From Jacaranda mimosifolia (taxonomy: Eukaryota > Streptophyta > Magnoliopsida > Lamiales > Bignoniaceae): 64,000 nt of DNA. Shown here in pieces: positions 35,103 to 46,818 of the stretch. Location: NCBI GenBank assembly GCA_018894105.1, contig CM032118.1, forward strand, positions 28,562,690 through 28,626,689, read 5' to 3'. A program made the translations under genes and the position numbers. Below the pieces are notes generated by a model, which saw nothing but the letters and a program-made list of their open reading frames with translations, was not told the origin of the DNA and searched no databases. The first letter of the stretch is position 1. Every line of letters starts with the position of its first letter.

Positions 35103-35431
35103 TGCTAAAAATTAACTATAAGAATAATTCGATAAATTGGCTTAAGTAACTCAACATCCTAAAATTAAGTAAGTAAGTAAAATGATGGAGAGCCCAAAAA
35201 AAAAAAGAAGCTAAATCCATAAATAGGGGTATAAAACTTTAATGGGCCTAAACCCATCAAAATTATAATCTATAAATACAAAGTCCCAGAAAGAACTCGG
35301 GCACAAGAAAACAATCTAAAAAAATCACAATCTCGAAGAAACTTCGAGAAGAAAAGATGTGCATTGTAGAGAAAAACAGACCAATATATTGTTGTTTTCT
35401 GAAAAGGACCCTACATTTCTAAATTGAATCA
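35103..35431 (+). repeat. Element E 3' LTR
   Basis: Begins TGCTAAAAATTAACTATAAG, ends AAATTGAATCA, followed by the AAGTG duplication. 329 bp against 335 bp for the 5' copy. Confidence 0.8.
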
Positions 35432-35436
35432 AAGTG

Positions 35437-38295
35437 CTAAAAGTACTTGATATGAGGATTTTAGAATAACTATCTGATATGATTTTTAATAAGTTGGCTA
35501 GTTTTTTTTTTCTTTTTTTTTTTTTAATCTATGTTGAAAAAATTTAGTATAATTTTTTATATATACTAAACAAATGATTTCTCATCTGATTTAATATATA
35601 GATTTAATTTTATTTAATTAATTTATGCATTTAGCTTTCAATATGCTAAATAAATGAAATGACAAAAAATAAATTTTCTCTTTCCTCCCCTCATATCATG
35701 TATTTTCTGTCTAATTGTTTTCTCTAATAATATTATTTCTTTTCTCTTTTAAGTTTATTCTTTTATTTTCTTTTTAAAATACAGTTATTTCATGCAATAT
35801 GTTCAACAAAATATACACTCTATAAGAAATTAATAAATATTTTTTAATTTTATATTAAATTTAAATGCGCACATCGAGTATATGAATATATCATTAGCAT
35901 GCATTTAATGTTGGTATAGTAATCTGTATTAATCAGTTAAATTCAGGTGTTTGGATAATGGGTAATTTTTTTGTTTAGATTATATAAATATATTTTAGGT
36001 ATAGACCCTACTTAAATCAATTATATTATTTCTAATAAATTTTATTTTGGATCTAATAAATATCATTGAGTTTGAATATGAGTATTCCAATTCTTTAAAT
36101 GCTCAAGGTTGACATGCCTAAGAACCCATTTGGATGTGTGTACATTTTTATTTTTTATTTTTAATATTTTCAGAATTAAAAGGTTAGTTATAGTTTTGGA
36201 AATGAAAATGAAATTGTATTTGAGTGTTTTATTTGAAGATAATGATTATTGTAGGTATAGAGCTAAAAAATTATATATTTTATCTTTTTCTATATTTAAA
36301 AATATTTACTTTTTAAAATATTCACATAATTTATTATTTTTAAAATGATAGTGGATACTTTATGTTAAATTAAATTTGAATTTAATTGATGTGATAATAG
36401 GATGATAAAATAGATTTTAGAAAAATTGTAAATGACAGTAAGAAATATCTTGTGTGAAAAATAGACAAAGGTTGATGATTTTTTATTTTTAAATAATGAA
36501 AAATTTAAGGATTGTGGTTAGAAATGAAACCAACCAGACCGTAAGCAAACACAGGTCATCAATATAGCTTAGCAAGAGACAATAGTAATTAAGAATCATG
36601 AGAAGTTATTGTTTATGAAAAGATTCTTCATTGAACTTAAGTCATTGCGTAACTGTAGAAGATAGAAAAATGTTATGTAATTAGAGAGAGCAACATAATT
36701 TTACTCAGATAAATGCGACTATGAAATAATACTACGGTATTTTAGATAAAATTTTAGACCTGCATTGGTTGTGTTTTCATTCTTATTTTCTGTTTTTATT
36801 GTTTTAAAATGTGTTTTCATTTTTTTTTATCATTGTTTTGCGTGTGGAAATGAAAATATGATTGAATAAGGATTGTAAAGATTTAAAAAAAAAAGTAGAT
36901 TGAAAATAATATTTTAATGTAATAGTGTTAAATATTTTAATGTAATAGTAGTAGTATTAATTACTATTGTTTAATTGATTGTGGGCCCCATTATTTTAAA
37001 AAGATAGAAAAAAAATAATTATTTAATAAGTTAGTGGATTATGATGTAATGAAAAATTAGTATTAAATTTTATATGGGCCCCATTGTCTTGGAATGATAG
37101 AAAAAAATTAATATTTAATTAGTTAGTGAATTTTAATTATTTTTAAATTAGTAGGTATTATAAATTTTTTATAGGTATGAAAATGAAAATGGATGGTATT
37201 TTCATTGAAAATGATACAAACAATGATGTTTTCTATTTTCGAAATAGTATAAAATAAGAAAATAATGCTTTAGAACACAAACAATCAGATACTCAAACTC
37301 CAATACCTCCAACATCCAAATGTACTATTTATCACACATGCCAATTTTAACACATGTTAATTGCATACAACTGCCTAAGCTTGAAAGAGTTAAAAGAGTT
37401 TCCCATCTTCTTATTAATTAGCCACAACAAATATCATAATTATAGTTTATACACTACCATTCCAGAACCCACCTAAAAGACTAGCAGTTGAAGAATTTTT
37501 GGGTTTTGGAGTATCCAGGTTTTCAATATTTGATCCCTATCACCCTATGTATACCACTTAAAGTTATCAGATTTATTCCGACACCAAAAGTGCAAGTTCG
37601 AAAAAAAGCAAAGGGAATGTTAAGTTATATTTTTACAAAATAATTTTGTTTTGGGAAGACATAATTAAATATGTTCTAATTTGCTCTTCAAAACTTTCAT
37701 TTTTCCATATATACATACATATATTATATACATACATTATATATATTTTCTTATTATTCTAATAATAAAAAAATCACTTAATTCTATTTTTGCCCCAAAA
37801 ATTCAACCAAAAAATATTAATTTGACTGTTATACTAAAAAATATTTTCTCCAAAATATAAATAAACATACCAAAATGTAACTTTCATATTTTTTAATAAT
37901 TTATTCTTCCAAAATACATAATAAAATCACATAAAAAAACGAACCAAGCATTCCCAAAATATATTATGCTTGGTACATCTAAAAATATCAACATTTCTAA
38001 CAATTGGGCCTTTGATATCTAAGATTTGGAATATAATAATATAACCGTTTCCATTATAATTCCCATCACTCCATCACGTCGGAGCCCACTTAGGGAATGC
38101 CCCATGATTGAAGACATTATTCCTTTATTCCACATTGGAGGTGTACAGGTTTGATAGAATTGATTCTATTGTAAAATTCTACACAAAACCAACATGTTAG
38201 GGTTGCAAAAATTAAATTAAAATCGCATGTTCGTTTTTTCAAAGTGATTTTGATTGTTTGGCTTCAATTATTTACTGGTTGATTTTCTCAGGCTG
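35437..38295. other. AT-rich intergenic DNA with possible MITE remnants
   Basis: No gene seen. About 36757-37290 has loose inverted ends (CATTGGTTGTGTTTTCAT against ATTGTTTGTGTTCTAAAG read from the right), suggesting an old MITE. 36113-36545 has similar weak ends (AACCCATTTGGATG and CAACCAGACC). Both are tentative. Long T and A runs occur at 35504-35524. Confidence 0.4.
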
Positions 38296-38300
38296 GAAAC

Positions 38301-38622
38301 TGATGTTGCTCGTAATTAGAGCTAGTTTTTTTTTTTCGAAAATAGCAGAGTGATGATTTGTCTTCTCAAGAACGTGCACACAGAGATATGTTATTCTCCA
38401 AAGTTCTTCCACTTTGAAAATTTTGGCGAATAATTTCTCGTGTTTCATTTCTTTCTAAAACTTGGTATTTATAAATTTTAGGCTTGATGGGTCTAGGCTC
38501 ATTATGGCTTTTCTAACCTTTTGGCTCTCTGACCCATTTACTTAGTTAATTAATTGTAGGATTAAATGGTCATATTTAGTCAAATTACTAAAATGTCCTT
38601 AGATCCATTTTAAGTCACATCA
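38301..38622 (-). repeat. D 3' LTR
   Basis: Plus strand TGATGTTGCTCGTAATTAG ... TTTTAAGTCACATCA; short terminal inverted repeat TGATG/CATCA. A TTTATAAATACC-type TATA (minus) near 38470. Confidence 0.75.
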
Positions 38623-39263
38623 TTATGCCCTCTATTTTCAATAGGAAATTATTAATTTTTATCGAAAATATAATTCAGGTTTGATTTATAAAATTTATCT
38701 AATGTTAATTTTGAGTAATTATCCTTGGCTTAGGGGTTTGTAAGAAGGTGGACTCCTAGGAAGGGGACTGTTAAGAAGTGGACTTGTTGGCACCTAAGAA
38801 GTTAACGAAAAATAGTTCCACCTTGGTTAAGGAGAGTAAGAGGGAAGACAATTCCATTAGGAGTGCACGTCGAGTTCATGGCGTGTCTTAAGAGGGTTGG
38901 CGAAATTCAATGTAGCCTTCACCTAAGGACAGGTGAATTCCATGTACCAAGCATTGAGGAGCTCAAGAGGTCTTTGTGTTATAGTCATCCAAAGACTTAA
39001 GTTGAGGTTTGGCAGGTTTTCTTGACTCATTATTTTTGTAGGAGGTGTCGGGTTAGTTGCCTTAGTTTATCCAAAGACTTAGACAAACTTTTGGAGAATA
39101 TGATTGTGAGGGGTGTATCTTATTGGTGACTTGATAGATAAGATCGCTGGGTGATGTCTTTCTCCTCTTCTTTATTTTTACTCCACCTTAGTCTTCGCGA
39201 GCTTTTATTTAACCCGTTAAGATTAGTAAAAACTTATGTTGGCACATCAACTTAAAAGATGAT

Positions 39264-40500
39264 CATGTCTTGAGAGCAAAACATCAGGAAGTGCTATATA
39301 ATTTGAGCTAAAGTCTCCAACTAAGTTTGGATTGGAGTTCATAGGTTCAATGCGAGAATGATATTTGTTAGGTATGTAGGAATGGTGTCCACAGGATGCA
39401 GGAGGTAGTACTTGCTTGGTTGGGCACATAGTGACACCATCAGGCATGATTTAGAAGTTTTTATGGAGGTCTTGTGCTTTGGTAATTACCTCAAGTCTTT
39501 AGCAGGGCCTTATGTTTATTTACGCATATTTATATGCTCTGGCATATTGCTCATGTGTTGACTTAGTTCTTTTACTCTCATTGACAGAAAAAAGATTGAT
39601 TTCGATAAGATTTGTGCTTAGAAGGCAAAAGAAGGAATAGTTGAGATATGTACTGTGGAGCCACGACACAGAGACCATACTGAGTTAGCGACGCCCTAAC
39701 CCCCTTGAGCTGGGGACTGAGTGAGGTGCACGCTTTACAACTTCAGTGATAGGTGCTCCCGATACATGTGCTGAAGTTGAGGTGTTGCCTTCTGGCCCTG
39801 TGGGGAAGTGTGTGCGGACCTACTTCGAGCCCGCAGTCCACTTGTCTTTTTCATGTTGGCAAAGGCAAAAGGTTCTCTCATTATAGTTTGCGGCAGAGTT
39901 GTGTAGTAGACTCCTATTAGGATGTTTGAGACTGCGTTTAATGTGGACCGCATGCAGGGCGTGATATGTGAATATGATCAAAGAAAGTTGGAGTTATTCT
40001 CTTATTTCTAATTAGCTGAGATAGCTACTGGAGATTTTGCCCAGGTATGAGTTCATTTCCTTATTCTAATTCCTTATCTTCTTTCTTTTTGTTGTCATCA
40101 TGACTTCTTACTTTGGAGCATTTTTGCACCTTTTCAATGTAGGGACATAACTTGGTCGAGCAGATGTCTAGCTGTGCAAAGGAAGCCTCATCTATAATGA
40201 AATGCCTCAAGAAGAGATTGCCAAAGTTGTTAGGCAACACAACTAGAAGAATGAGGAGTTGGCTCAGCTACTCAAAGAACACGTGTTTAAAGGTGAAGTA
40301 TATGAAGGAGGTGAAGACTGGAGAGAAACTAGAGAGTTTTGATGTTGGGAAAATCTTTATCCTTGTTGCCCTTAAGGAAGTTGTTAAAGAGTTTAGAGGT
40401 TTTGATGACTCTTTTTTTTTTTCTTTTTTTTTTAAGCAGAAGAAACAAAGGTGATGTTGATTTACAAGCACATCACTTAGAGTTGTCGTCATATTCTAGG
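39264..40500 (+). pseudogene. Antisense ORF of element D, with intron
   Basis: Plus strand, antisense to gag. The start region (CTTGAGAGCAAAACATC) parallels H and units A/B but carries a small deletion putting a stop after MS. A likely intron is 40045-40142 (GCCCAG/GTATGA ... AATGTAG/GG, 98 bp). After it, 40152-40454 is open: LVEQMSSCAKEASSIMKCL, KEVKTGEKLESF, LKEVVKEFRGFDDS, matching unit B at the same position (LIEWMSHQAER..., EDTIKEYKGSNAF). A frameshift is likely in the KNEELAQLLKEHV-like stretch. Lys/Glu-rich; no known domain; function unknown. Confidence 0.6.
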
Positions 40501-40929
40501 CTAGACTGGGCGATACTCTGAAGAAGATTTATTGATGTTGGACCCTACCATCCTGATAAGCATTATTGCCAAAGAATTTGAGAAATGTCCTGGCAATGGA
40601 GCGGAGGTTACGTTAGAGGAGCTAGAACAAATTACTTCACTTGAATGAAGACATACAATTAAATAGCAGTAATAAGTAGAATTTATTTCTAAAAAGTTGT
40701 TTAGTATTTTTCCTTCCATGTTGATGTTCTCTTTTAGAAGCTAAATAGTAGCCGGACGTTTTGATGTTTTCGTCATTTGACTGCAGTAAGAAATTTTTTG
40801 TTTGTTTTTACTTTGCATTCGAGTACTTATGATTAACCGTATGACTTATTGACATTACATATTTGTGCTTTATGAATTTAGGAGTACAAGATATGAAATC
40901 ATCACCACAAGTGTTTGAAAAGATACATC

Positions 40930-41180
40930 GTGAGTGCTCATGCTAAATACTAGATTCAGGCGTGTACGCAAAGTGCTAAGGTTGGATACGACATCAATAT
41001 GTGAGCATCATGTTAGGGTGCTCGTTAGGCGCTCGACTAGGATGCTTACTGAGTGCTCGCTTTGTAGGAGGTTTCGAGTGCCTGCTGGGTGTCCCATTAC
41101 CAAAGGCCTCGAGCACTTGCTAGGGGCCCAACTCTTGTGTGAAAGGCCCCTGGCGTTCGGTGTAGGGTGTTCGTAAGGTG
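40930..41180 (+). repeat. GC-rich GTGCTCG block of element D
   Basis: Repeated GTGCTCG, GGTGCTCG, GAGTGCCTGCTGG words at ~20-30 bp spacing; same relative position as the blocks in A, B and E. The 80-codon frame here is composition-driven. Confidence 0.55.
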
Positions 41181-41199
41181 TCCCCATTCTTGGAGCTCA

Positions 41200-43431
41200 T
41201 GTTGGAATAGTGCCTGGCAAGCTAATTAGATTGGCCTTGTAAAAACTATTTCCTTATAATATAATCTTGATTGAATGATATTCTTTATATGACCATCTTC
41301 ATCTTATGCTCTTTATTACTTCACTTGCATTTGGATGAAGCCCTTAGATCACTCAAAACTGCGAGACTTGATTTTATGAACATAGAATAAGTCTCACATA
41401 GTCGTGATCTTAAATCTTCCAAATTATAGGATCTTAAGAGACGGGGCATCTAAGATTTAGATAGACTTGCACTAACGATGCATAAATCCAAGAGTTGGAT
41501 ATTTCTTCGTTCCATAAGCAACCATATGAGATATAGGTGCATGGTAGTGGGTGCTTGTTAGAGAATAAGGCATTGAAGGCCCATTGGAGAATCCACTAGA
41601 TAGCCGTAGTGGCAATTTCTCCAACTTATGCTAGTGCATATTATTAGTCCTTTAATTTGAGGATCCACATTAACCTTGTGTCTAGTCCTTATGCTTTGAC
41701 TCTTCTTTGACCACTTAGCGGGTCTTTTGGGTCGAGGTTGGCTATGAGCTACTTGGCATGGAGATTTGTGAGATTCAAGATGAAAGCCGACTCCTCGCTT
41801 TTATGAAGGGCGAGTGCATTTCCTATGTATTCTATAATGGTCGGTGCTAAGAAATCCTTGCGCAAGGTGGTGTGACAATTTGGAAAAGGAGATTTTCAAA
41901 GATGAGGTCACACAAGGGAATTGAATATTGAGAATAGAGATATAGTATCGAGTTTATTAGGGAGCTGACAAATATCTTGCCCTGATCCTCCCTATTTCGG
42001 GAGATAAGAGATGGAAAAACCGTATTTGTATGGTAACCGTAGACTTGTAATAGTTCTCCAAAGTATTCATTTTGGCCAATTAGTTGGATTTCATGGGCTT
42101 GAGGTTGGACACCGACCATGGAGATTGGGTACTCTTCAATTAATGAAATTAATTGAATTGAGTCGATTAGTTTAAAAGTGTTTTAAACTAAAATTATTAT
42201 ATGATATTTAAAAGTCACAAGGAGTTGTGAGCCCATATCTAATGAATGATAGAACCTATTAGATCACACACAAAAGCCAATCAACTTCCTAGTTGATGGA
42301 GCAATTTTCTGAGAGTTAGAGAATTTCTCCTAGTGGACTGATTTTGAAGTGTCCAATTTAAAGGTTAATTTTGGCTTAATTAATTTAATTGTCAAATTAA
42401 TCAATTAATTTAAAAGGTTAAATTAGACCATTAATTAAGGAGTTAATTATTTGGTGCCAAAGTGACCATTAATTGGTCAAATTAACTTAAAGAGTTAAGT
42501 TAACAAAATTAAGCTTAAGAGTTAAGCATGTTTGACTTAAATGTTATGTCAAAGGTTAATTAATTAAATTAAAGTGTTTAACTTAATTAATGGGAAGAAT
42601 ACATTTTGGAGGGAAAATTCAAATGAAATGTTCAATTGAATTAGCATCTTAATTAGCTTGAAATTATATTTCAAATGTAATTAAGATGCATATAAAATTC
42701 AAATTGGATTTGAATTTGCATTTGCCAACTTGGCAATGCAAATTGGCCGCCCATTTTCAGGAAGGTGTGATGCCAACTCGACATCACACCAACCTCACCT
42801 TATATATAGATATAGTGGGTCTGAGGATAGGTTATTGATGAAAGTATGAAAGAATTAGATTCTTTTGTAATTCCCTCCAAAATACCTTGCAATCATTGCA
42901 TTCATGTATTGAAGGCTTTGCTTTCGTCTTCTTCTTCTTCCCTACCTCAAATCAACCCCCACCATTATTATTCTCCTCTCTTATTCCAGCTTATAGTGAG
43001 GAGAATTTGGAAGTTTTGTTGGTGTGTGGATCATATCAATAGAGGCGAACAAGTTAGTTTGCTACGGTTTGGAGATCCACTTGAGCAGAGCACCAATTTA
43101 GTGAATTTTTCCAGGGAGATTCAAAAAGCTTTTTGATCCAAATTTTTCATTGTGTTTCCCCCAAGGTGTTGAGAGGTTACAATATTTTTTTCATGAATTT
43201 TGGAGGATTTTTAACGAGGTTAAAAACTGCTCCATTCCTGCTGCATGGTTTCTAGTAGATTCTGGATTGGTGAAAGGTTCACCACTTTCTCTTTGGATAT
43301 TAGAATTTCAAGGTAGCACTCTATCTAAATCTGGATTTTAGGCATGATTTGATCCTAGTTAGCATTTAAGCATTAATTTATTTAGCTTTTGAAGTTTTTA
43401 TAATTGGATCCTAGTGCCTTACTTGCTTTCA
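41200..43431 (+). mobile_element. Solo LTR, TGTTGGAATAGTGCC family, 2232 bp
   Basis: Starts TGTTGGAATAGTGCC, ends CTTGCTTTCA, with a perfect GCTCA duplication (41195-41199 and 43432-43436). Hairpin ladder at about 42340-42590, including TTAACTTAAAGAGTTAAGTTAA and GCTTAAGAGTTAAGC. The frames at 41847, 42846 and 43150 lie inside the LTR and are not genes. Confidence 0.9.
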
Positions 43432-43439
43432 GCTCATGA

Positions 43440-43592
43440 GAGTTGATGGGTACTCGGCATTGGGGCAGCAAATTTTTTTTTGGTCGCTCGTATTTAAACA
43501 ATTTATGTTGAATTTGTGGCCTCCTGGCATCAGGGCAACAAACTTTTCTTTTATCGCTCTTTTTAAAGTAGTTTTTGTTAAATTTGTGGTGG
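43440..43592. repeat. Two-copy ~72 bp repeat in element D
   Basis: TACTCGGCATTGGGGCAGCA and TCCTGGCATCAGGGCAACA each followed by T-run, TCGCTC and GTT(A/G)AATTTGTGG. Confidence 0.6.
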
Positions 43593-44039
43593 TGTGATAC
43601 CTTCAAGGATTATTCTGGGAATTAGAGAATTATCAGAAAATTAAACATGATGGATACTTTAGCATATTTATGGAGTCGAAGTGAGTGTAAGCATGACGCG
43701 TGATACGTCTGTCTTAAGGTGGCATAAAGCCCGCTTCTTGGTGTTTTTATTTATTTATCTTATGTGGAGAAGAGTTTTTCAAATGGAGAAAGATTGTTAT
43801 TTTCGTGCTCAAGTTGTGTGTGGATTGGGTATTAAGTCAAAAATAAGTGTATTCATGATTTTCCAATGGGCTTTATAGTAAGTATGTGATGACATGCGGA
43901 GTCGCCAGATTTAGAGACTTTCCTTTGAAATATTTTCTGAGTGTTAGAGTGTTGACTTACTTTGCTGGATGACGTAGATGTCTTCCAAGATGGTCTTCAG
44001 CGACTGTATTCAAAGTGATCACCATATACTCCCCAAAAG

Positions 44040-44420
44040 AGTTGATAGTGGAATTCTTGAGAATGCTCTGTACTTCTAAATGGAGCATATAGAGCACTTT
44101 TTCAAGATGCCATGTACTCATGAAGAGAGTCTTTGGAGGACTTTTTCAGGATACACTGTACCTTTGAAGGAATCTTAAGAGGACTTTTTGAGGATATCGA
44201 TGGAGAGAAGCCATTTCTGGACTCCAGCAAAAAGGTCTTTTCGTGAAAGAGCCACTTCAAAACTTCAGCGAAAAGGTTTTTGTTTCCATAGAAAGCTACT
44301 TGGGGACTTCGATGGATAGGTTGTTCATGGAAGAGTCACTTAGGGACTCTAATGGAACTATTTTTTCTACAGGTAGTGATTGTTCATTAAGGAGTGGTGA
44401 AAGTATAGAAAACTTCACCA
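44040..44420 (+). repeat. Degenerate minisatellite of element D
   Basis: Imperfect ~50-55 bp units such as GAGGACTTTTTCAGGATACA then CTGTACCTTTGAAGGAATC, and later GAGCCACTTCAAAACTTCAG. Different in sequence from the A/B array but in the equivalent post-gag position. Confidence 0.55.
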
Positions 44421-44895
44421 TGTAATGGAACCAATCTTTATTCATGATGTGAATTTTGCTTAAATCAATGAAAAGCAAACTTTGCTTATTGGATAAAAGG
44501 GAAAGGAAAAAAAATACATTGCAAGGCGCCTAAGTGAAATATGCTTATTTGAATTGGGATATCTCATGCTCTTATTGCATGGACTAAGGTGCTAATGATA
44601 ACGTCTCTCTCTTGAAATACTTTATTGAGTAGCGTTTCACACTATAAAAACATCTCATTTGATTCTAATCATTTGCCAAGTAAGCTTTGGTGATTATCAC
44701 TTTCTTCTAGTCTGGGTCACTTTTTGGAGTTGTTCTGCCTTCGACCCATGTATTCTCTCAAATAGTCGTGTTGGATCAACTTTTCTATCCCATCTCTCCA
44801 ATTGTGGCATTCTTTTGTACTATGCTCTCGACTACAATGAAGTTGTAGTACTTTGAGAAATTTTGCCTTTTCGAATTCTCTACGATCTTAGGGGC

Positions 44896-46421
44896 CTATT
44901 TAACTAAGCCTTGTTGCTCGGAGGTTAGGAGTATTTTTGGTCTTGAGAGGGTTAAGGGAGTGTATTTGAGGTTTACTTGTGAGGGACCTAATTGATTCAT
45001 TTGTCTTATTATCAGCATTAGCACTTTTTTGCAAGCCTCGAGCTTGTCATCATGTTGAGGTGTCACAACTTCCTCACTCTTGATGTGCTCTTCTATACCC
45101 ATGAAGAGCTTCTCTAGAGTAGTAGAAGGTTTCCAACAATCAATTCCTAAAATTTTGAGCACTTTAGGTTTCGTTAGATGATGTCGAGCAAGAGCTCATA
45201 GCTGGCATATGGGAACTTGTGTACCACTTGGTCAAAGCGATTGAGGTAAGTCCTCAAGAGCTCTCTATCCTTCTACTTGATGGTGAATAGGTACGCTACT
45301 ATTTTGGGGTATCTATAACTGATGGAGAAGTTTTGAAAGAAACGTTGTGCCAATATTTCCCATCCGGTGATGGATCCAATTGGTGTCTGGCTAAACTACA
45401 TCAATGCATGCTTGATGCGTGTGGTGTGGAACAACATGCAATATACAGCTTTGCTTAAGTTGCAGAGCTCTATCATTATCAGGAAGTTATCTAAGTATTC
45501 TTGCGAGTCGGTAGTGCCATCGTACTTTGCTAGTTGGGTTATCTTTACTCCCAAAGGGAGTACCTCTATTAGGATGGCCAATAAAAAGGGACTCCAAAGG
45601 AGAGTAGATATTAAAGGGTGGTGTTGGCTTTTAGCTCCTCCAAGCGGTTGTGGTGTCGAAGAATATGTTTGAACTCTAATATCTTCTAGCACCTATAGGA
45701 TAGATTTTATTATGAACGAAAGGTGCATGTCTCCTTGCTGGGGTAAAGGAGGAGGAGCGGCCTCATGCCCAAGGGTGGTTCTTTACTTGGTACTCTTTGG
45801 AGAGGAAGAAGTCCCCTTGCTCCAGTGTGAGGATTACTACAACTCTTCGCGCTCCTCGATATGCTGGGTGGTTGCTTTAGTTCTCCAGTGTGGTCTTCAT
45901 TATCTCTTAGATCATATGTAGACTAAGATCTCCAGAAAGAGGTACTCGCTAAGCGTCCGTCTCCTCTGGTGCAGGTTGTGTATCAGGAACTAGCTTTGGC
46001 TCCAATCATGGTGGTGCTCTAAGCTGATAAATCTCTATGTTCATGAACTCCTCTTGTACTTTAACTTCTAGTTCTTTGGCTTTCCTCTTCTTGGTATGAG
46101 TTTTGGTGAGTGCAAGGTCTCTTGCACTAGCATCCTCTTCCATGTTCACATTGAATGAAGCTCTTGGTGGTTATCTGCTTCAACTATAGCTTAGCTGGTA
46201 ATGCTCTCCAGGAGGGTTCTCTATATTTCCTGTGTGACATACAAGCTTGATTCTCCAAGAGGAGGAGTTTGTTGCACGAGTGCCTCCTCAGGTACAGACT
46301 GCATGTTAAGAGTAGGGCCTAGCGTCGAATAAAGTAGTACTTTCTACTAGTAAGTCTCCATATTCTTCGATGTTGGGGTCACTTGATTTCTAGGTTTGTA
46401 AGCTGCTGATCTCGTCTGCAT
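44896..46421 (-). pseudogene. Element D gag relic
   Basis: Gag forms the virus-like particle that packages element RNA. ATG at 46421 opens MQTRSAAYKPRNQVTPT, the usual start for this group. 45692-45396 (98 codons open) holds VKITQLAKYDGTTDSQEYL, followed by IELCNLSKAVYCMLFHTT, which matches the gypsy gag core pattern yDGttDP-eHL and C-aF-TL. 45162-44896 (88 codons open) is Gln/Lys-rich and corresponds to a later gag segment. Stops and frame changes separate the pieces. No protease or RT follows. Confidence 0.7.
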
Positions 46422-46450
46422 CCTCAAAGTTCCTTCTTTTTCTTTTAAGT

Positions 46451-46471
46451 TTCCCACATACAACGCCAAAA
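46451..46471 (-). other. D primer-binding site
   Basis: Minus strand TTTTGGCGTTGTATGTGGGA directly after the 5' LTR; like the E and F sites. Confidence 0.65.
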
Positions 46472-46813
46472 TGATGCTGCTCAAAATTGAAGTAAGGTAT
46501 GTTCCAAAAAACAACAAAGTGTTGGTTCGTCTTATTGGGAATGCACGTAGAGAGAACTTCTCTTCTCAAGAGTTCTTCCACTCTGAGAAGTTTGGTGAAT
46601 AATTTCTCACGTCCCATTTCTTCTTGGGACTTGGTATTTATAAATTTTTGGCTTGATGGACCTAGGCCTATTAGGATTTTTCCATCCTTTTGGCGGACTT
46701 GGCTTATCATTTAGGCTTTTTGGCCCCTTTAGTTATTTAATTAATTTTAGGATTAAATGGTCATATTTAATCAAATTACTAAAATGTCCTTAGGTCCATT
46801 TTTAGTCACATTA
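46472..46813 (-). repeat. D 5' LTR
   Basis: Plus strand TGATGCTGCTCAAAATTGAA ... TTTTTAGTCACATTA; 342 bp, homologous to 38301-38622. Confidence 0.75.
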
Positions 46814-46818
46814 GAAAT

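Larger units (their letters stand above)
3581..35431 (+). mobile_element. Element E: outer LTR retrotransposon of a nested complex, 31.9 kb with insertions
   Basis: The left LTR (3581-3915) and right LTR (35103-35431) are direct repeats of about 330 bp. The whole is flanked by a perfect 5 bp duplication AAGTG (3576-3580 and 35432-35436). A primer-binding-type sequence follows the left LTR and a purine-rich stretch precedes the right LTR, so E reads left to right. Its own internal DNA is a decayed gag region (3957-5906), the antisense-ORF units A and B, and a tail (34066-35102). No pol of E itself is seen; the pol at 27.6-33.2 kb is minus strand and belongs to F. The gag start and antisense ORFs suggest a Tat-like Ty3/gypsy lineage (inference). 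Nested inside are F, L and two solo LTRs. Confidence 0.8.
38301..46813 (-). mobile_element. Element D: gag-only Tat-like gypsy element, 8.5 kb with a solo LTR insert
   Basis: The left LTR 38301-38622 (3') and right LTR 46472-46813 (5') are related to E LTRs but inverted. Flanks GAAAC (38296-38300) and GAAAT (46814-46818) form a 5 bp duplication with one C/T change. On minus: LTR, primer site, gag relic, minisatellite, GC-rich block, antisense ORF on plus, polypurine-like AAAATAGAGGGC, 3' LTR. No pol domains at all; with the 2232 bp solo LTR removed D is about 6.3 kb, so it is non-autonomous or internally deleted. Confidence 0.8.

Noticed and set aside
3581..35431. A single intact giant retrotransposon
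   Set aside because: The pol genes inside run opposite to the outer LTRs and belong to a separate nested element.
40934..41176. 80-codon plus ORF
   Set aside because: Produced by the GC-rich GTGCTCG block; Arg/Cys/Leu-biased composition, no homology.
42846..43136. 96-codon plus ORF
   Set aside because: Within a solo LTR with perfect target duplication; a similar but broken stretch occurs in the sister LTR at 10636.
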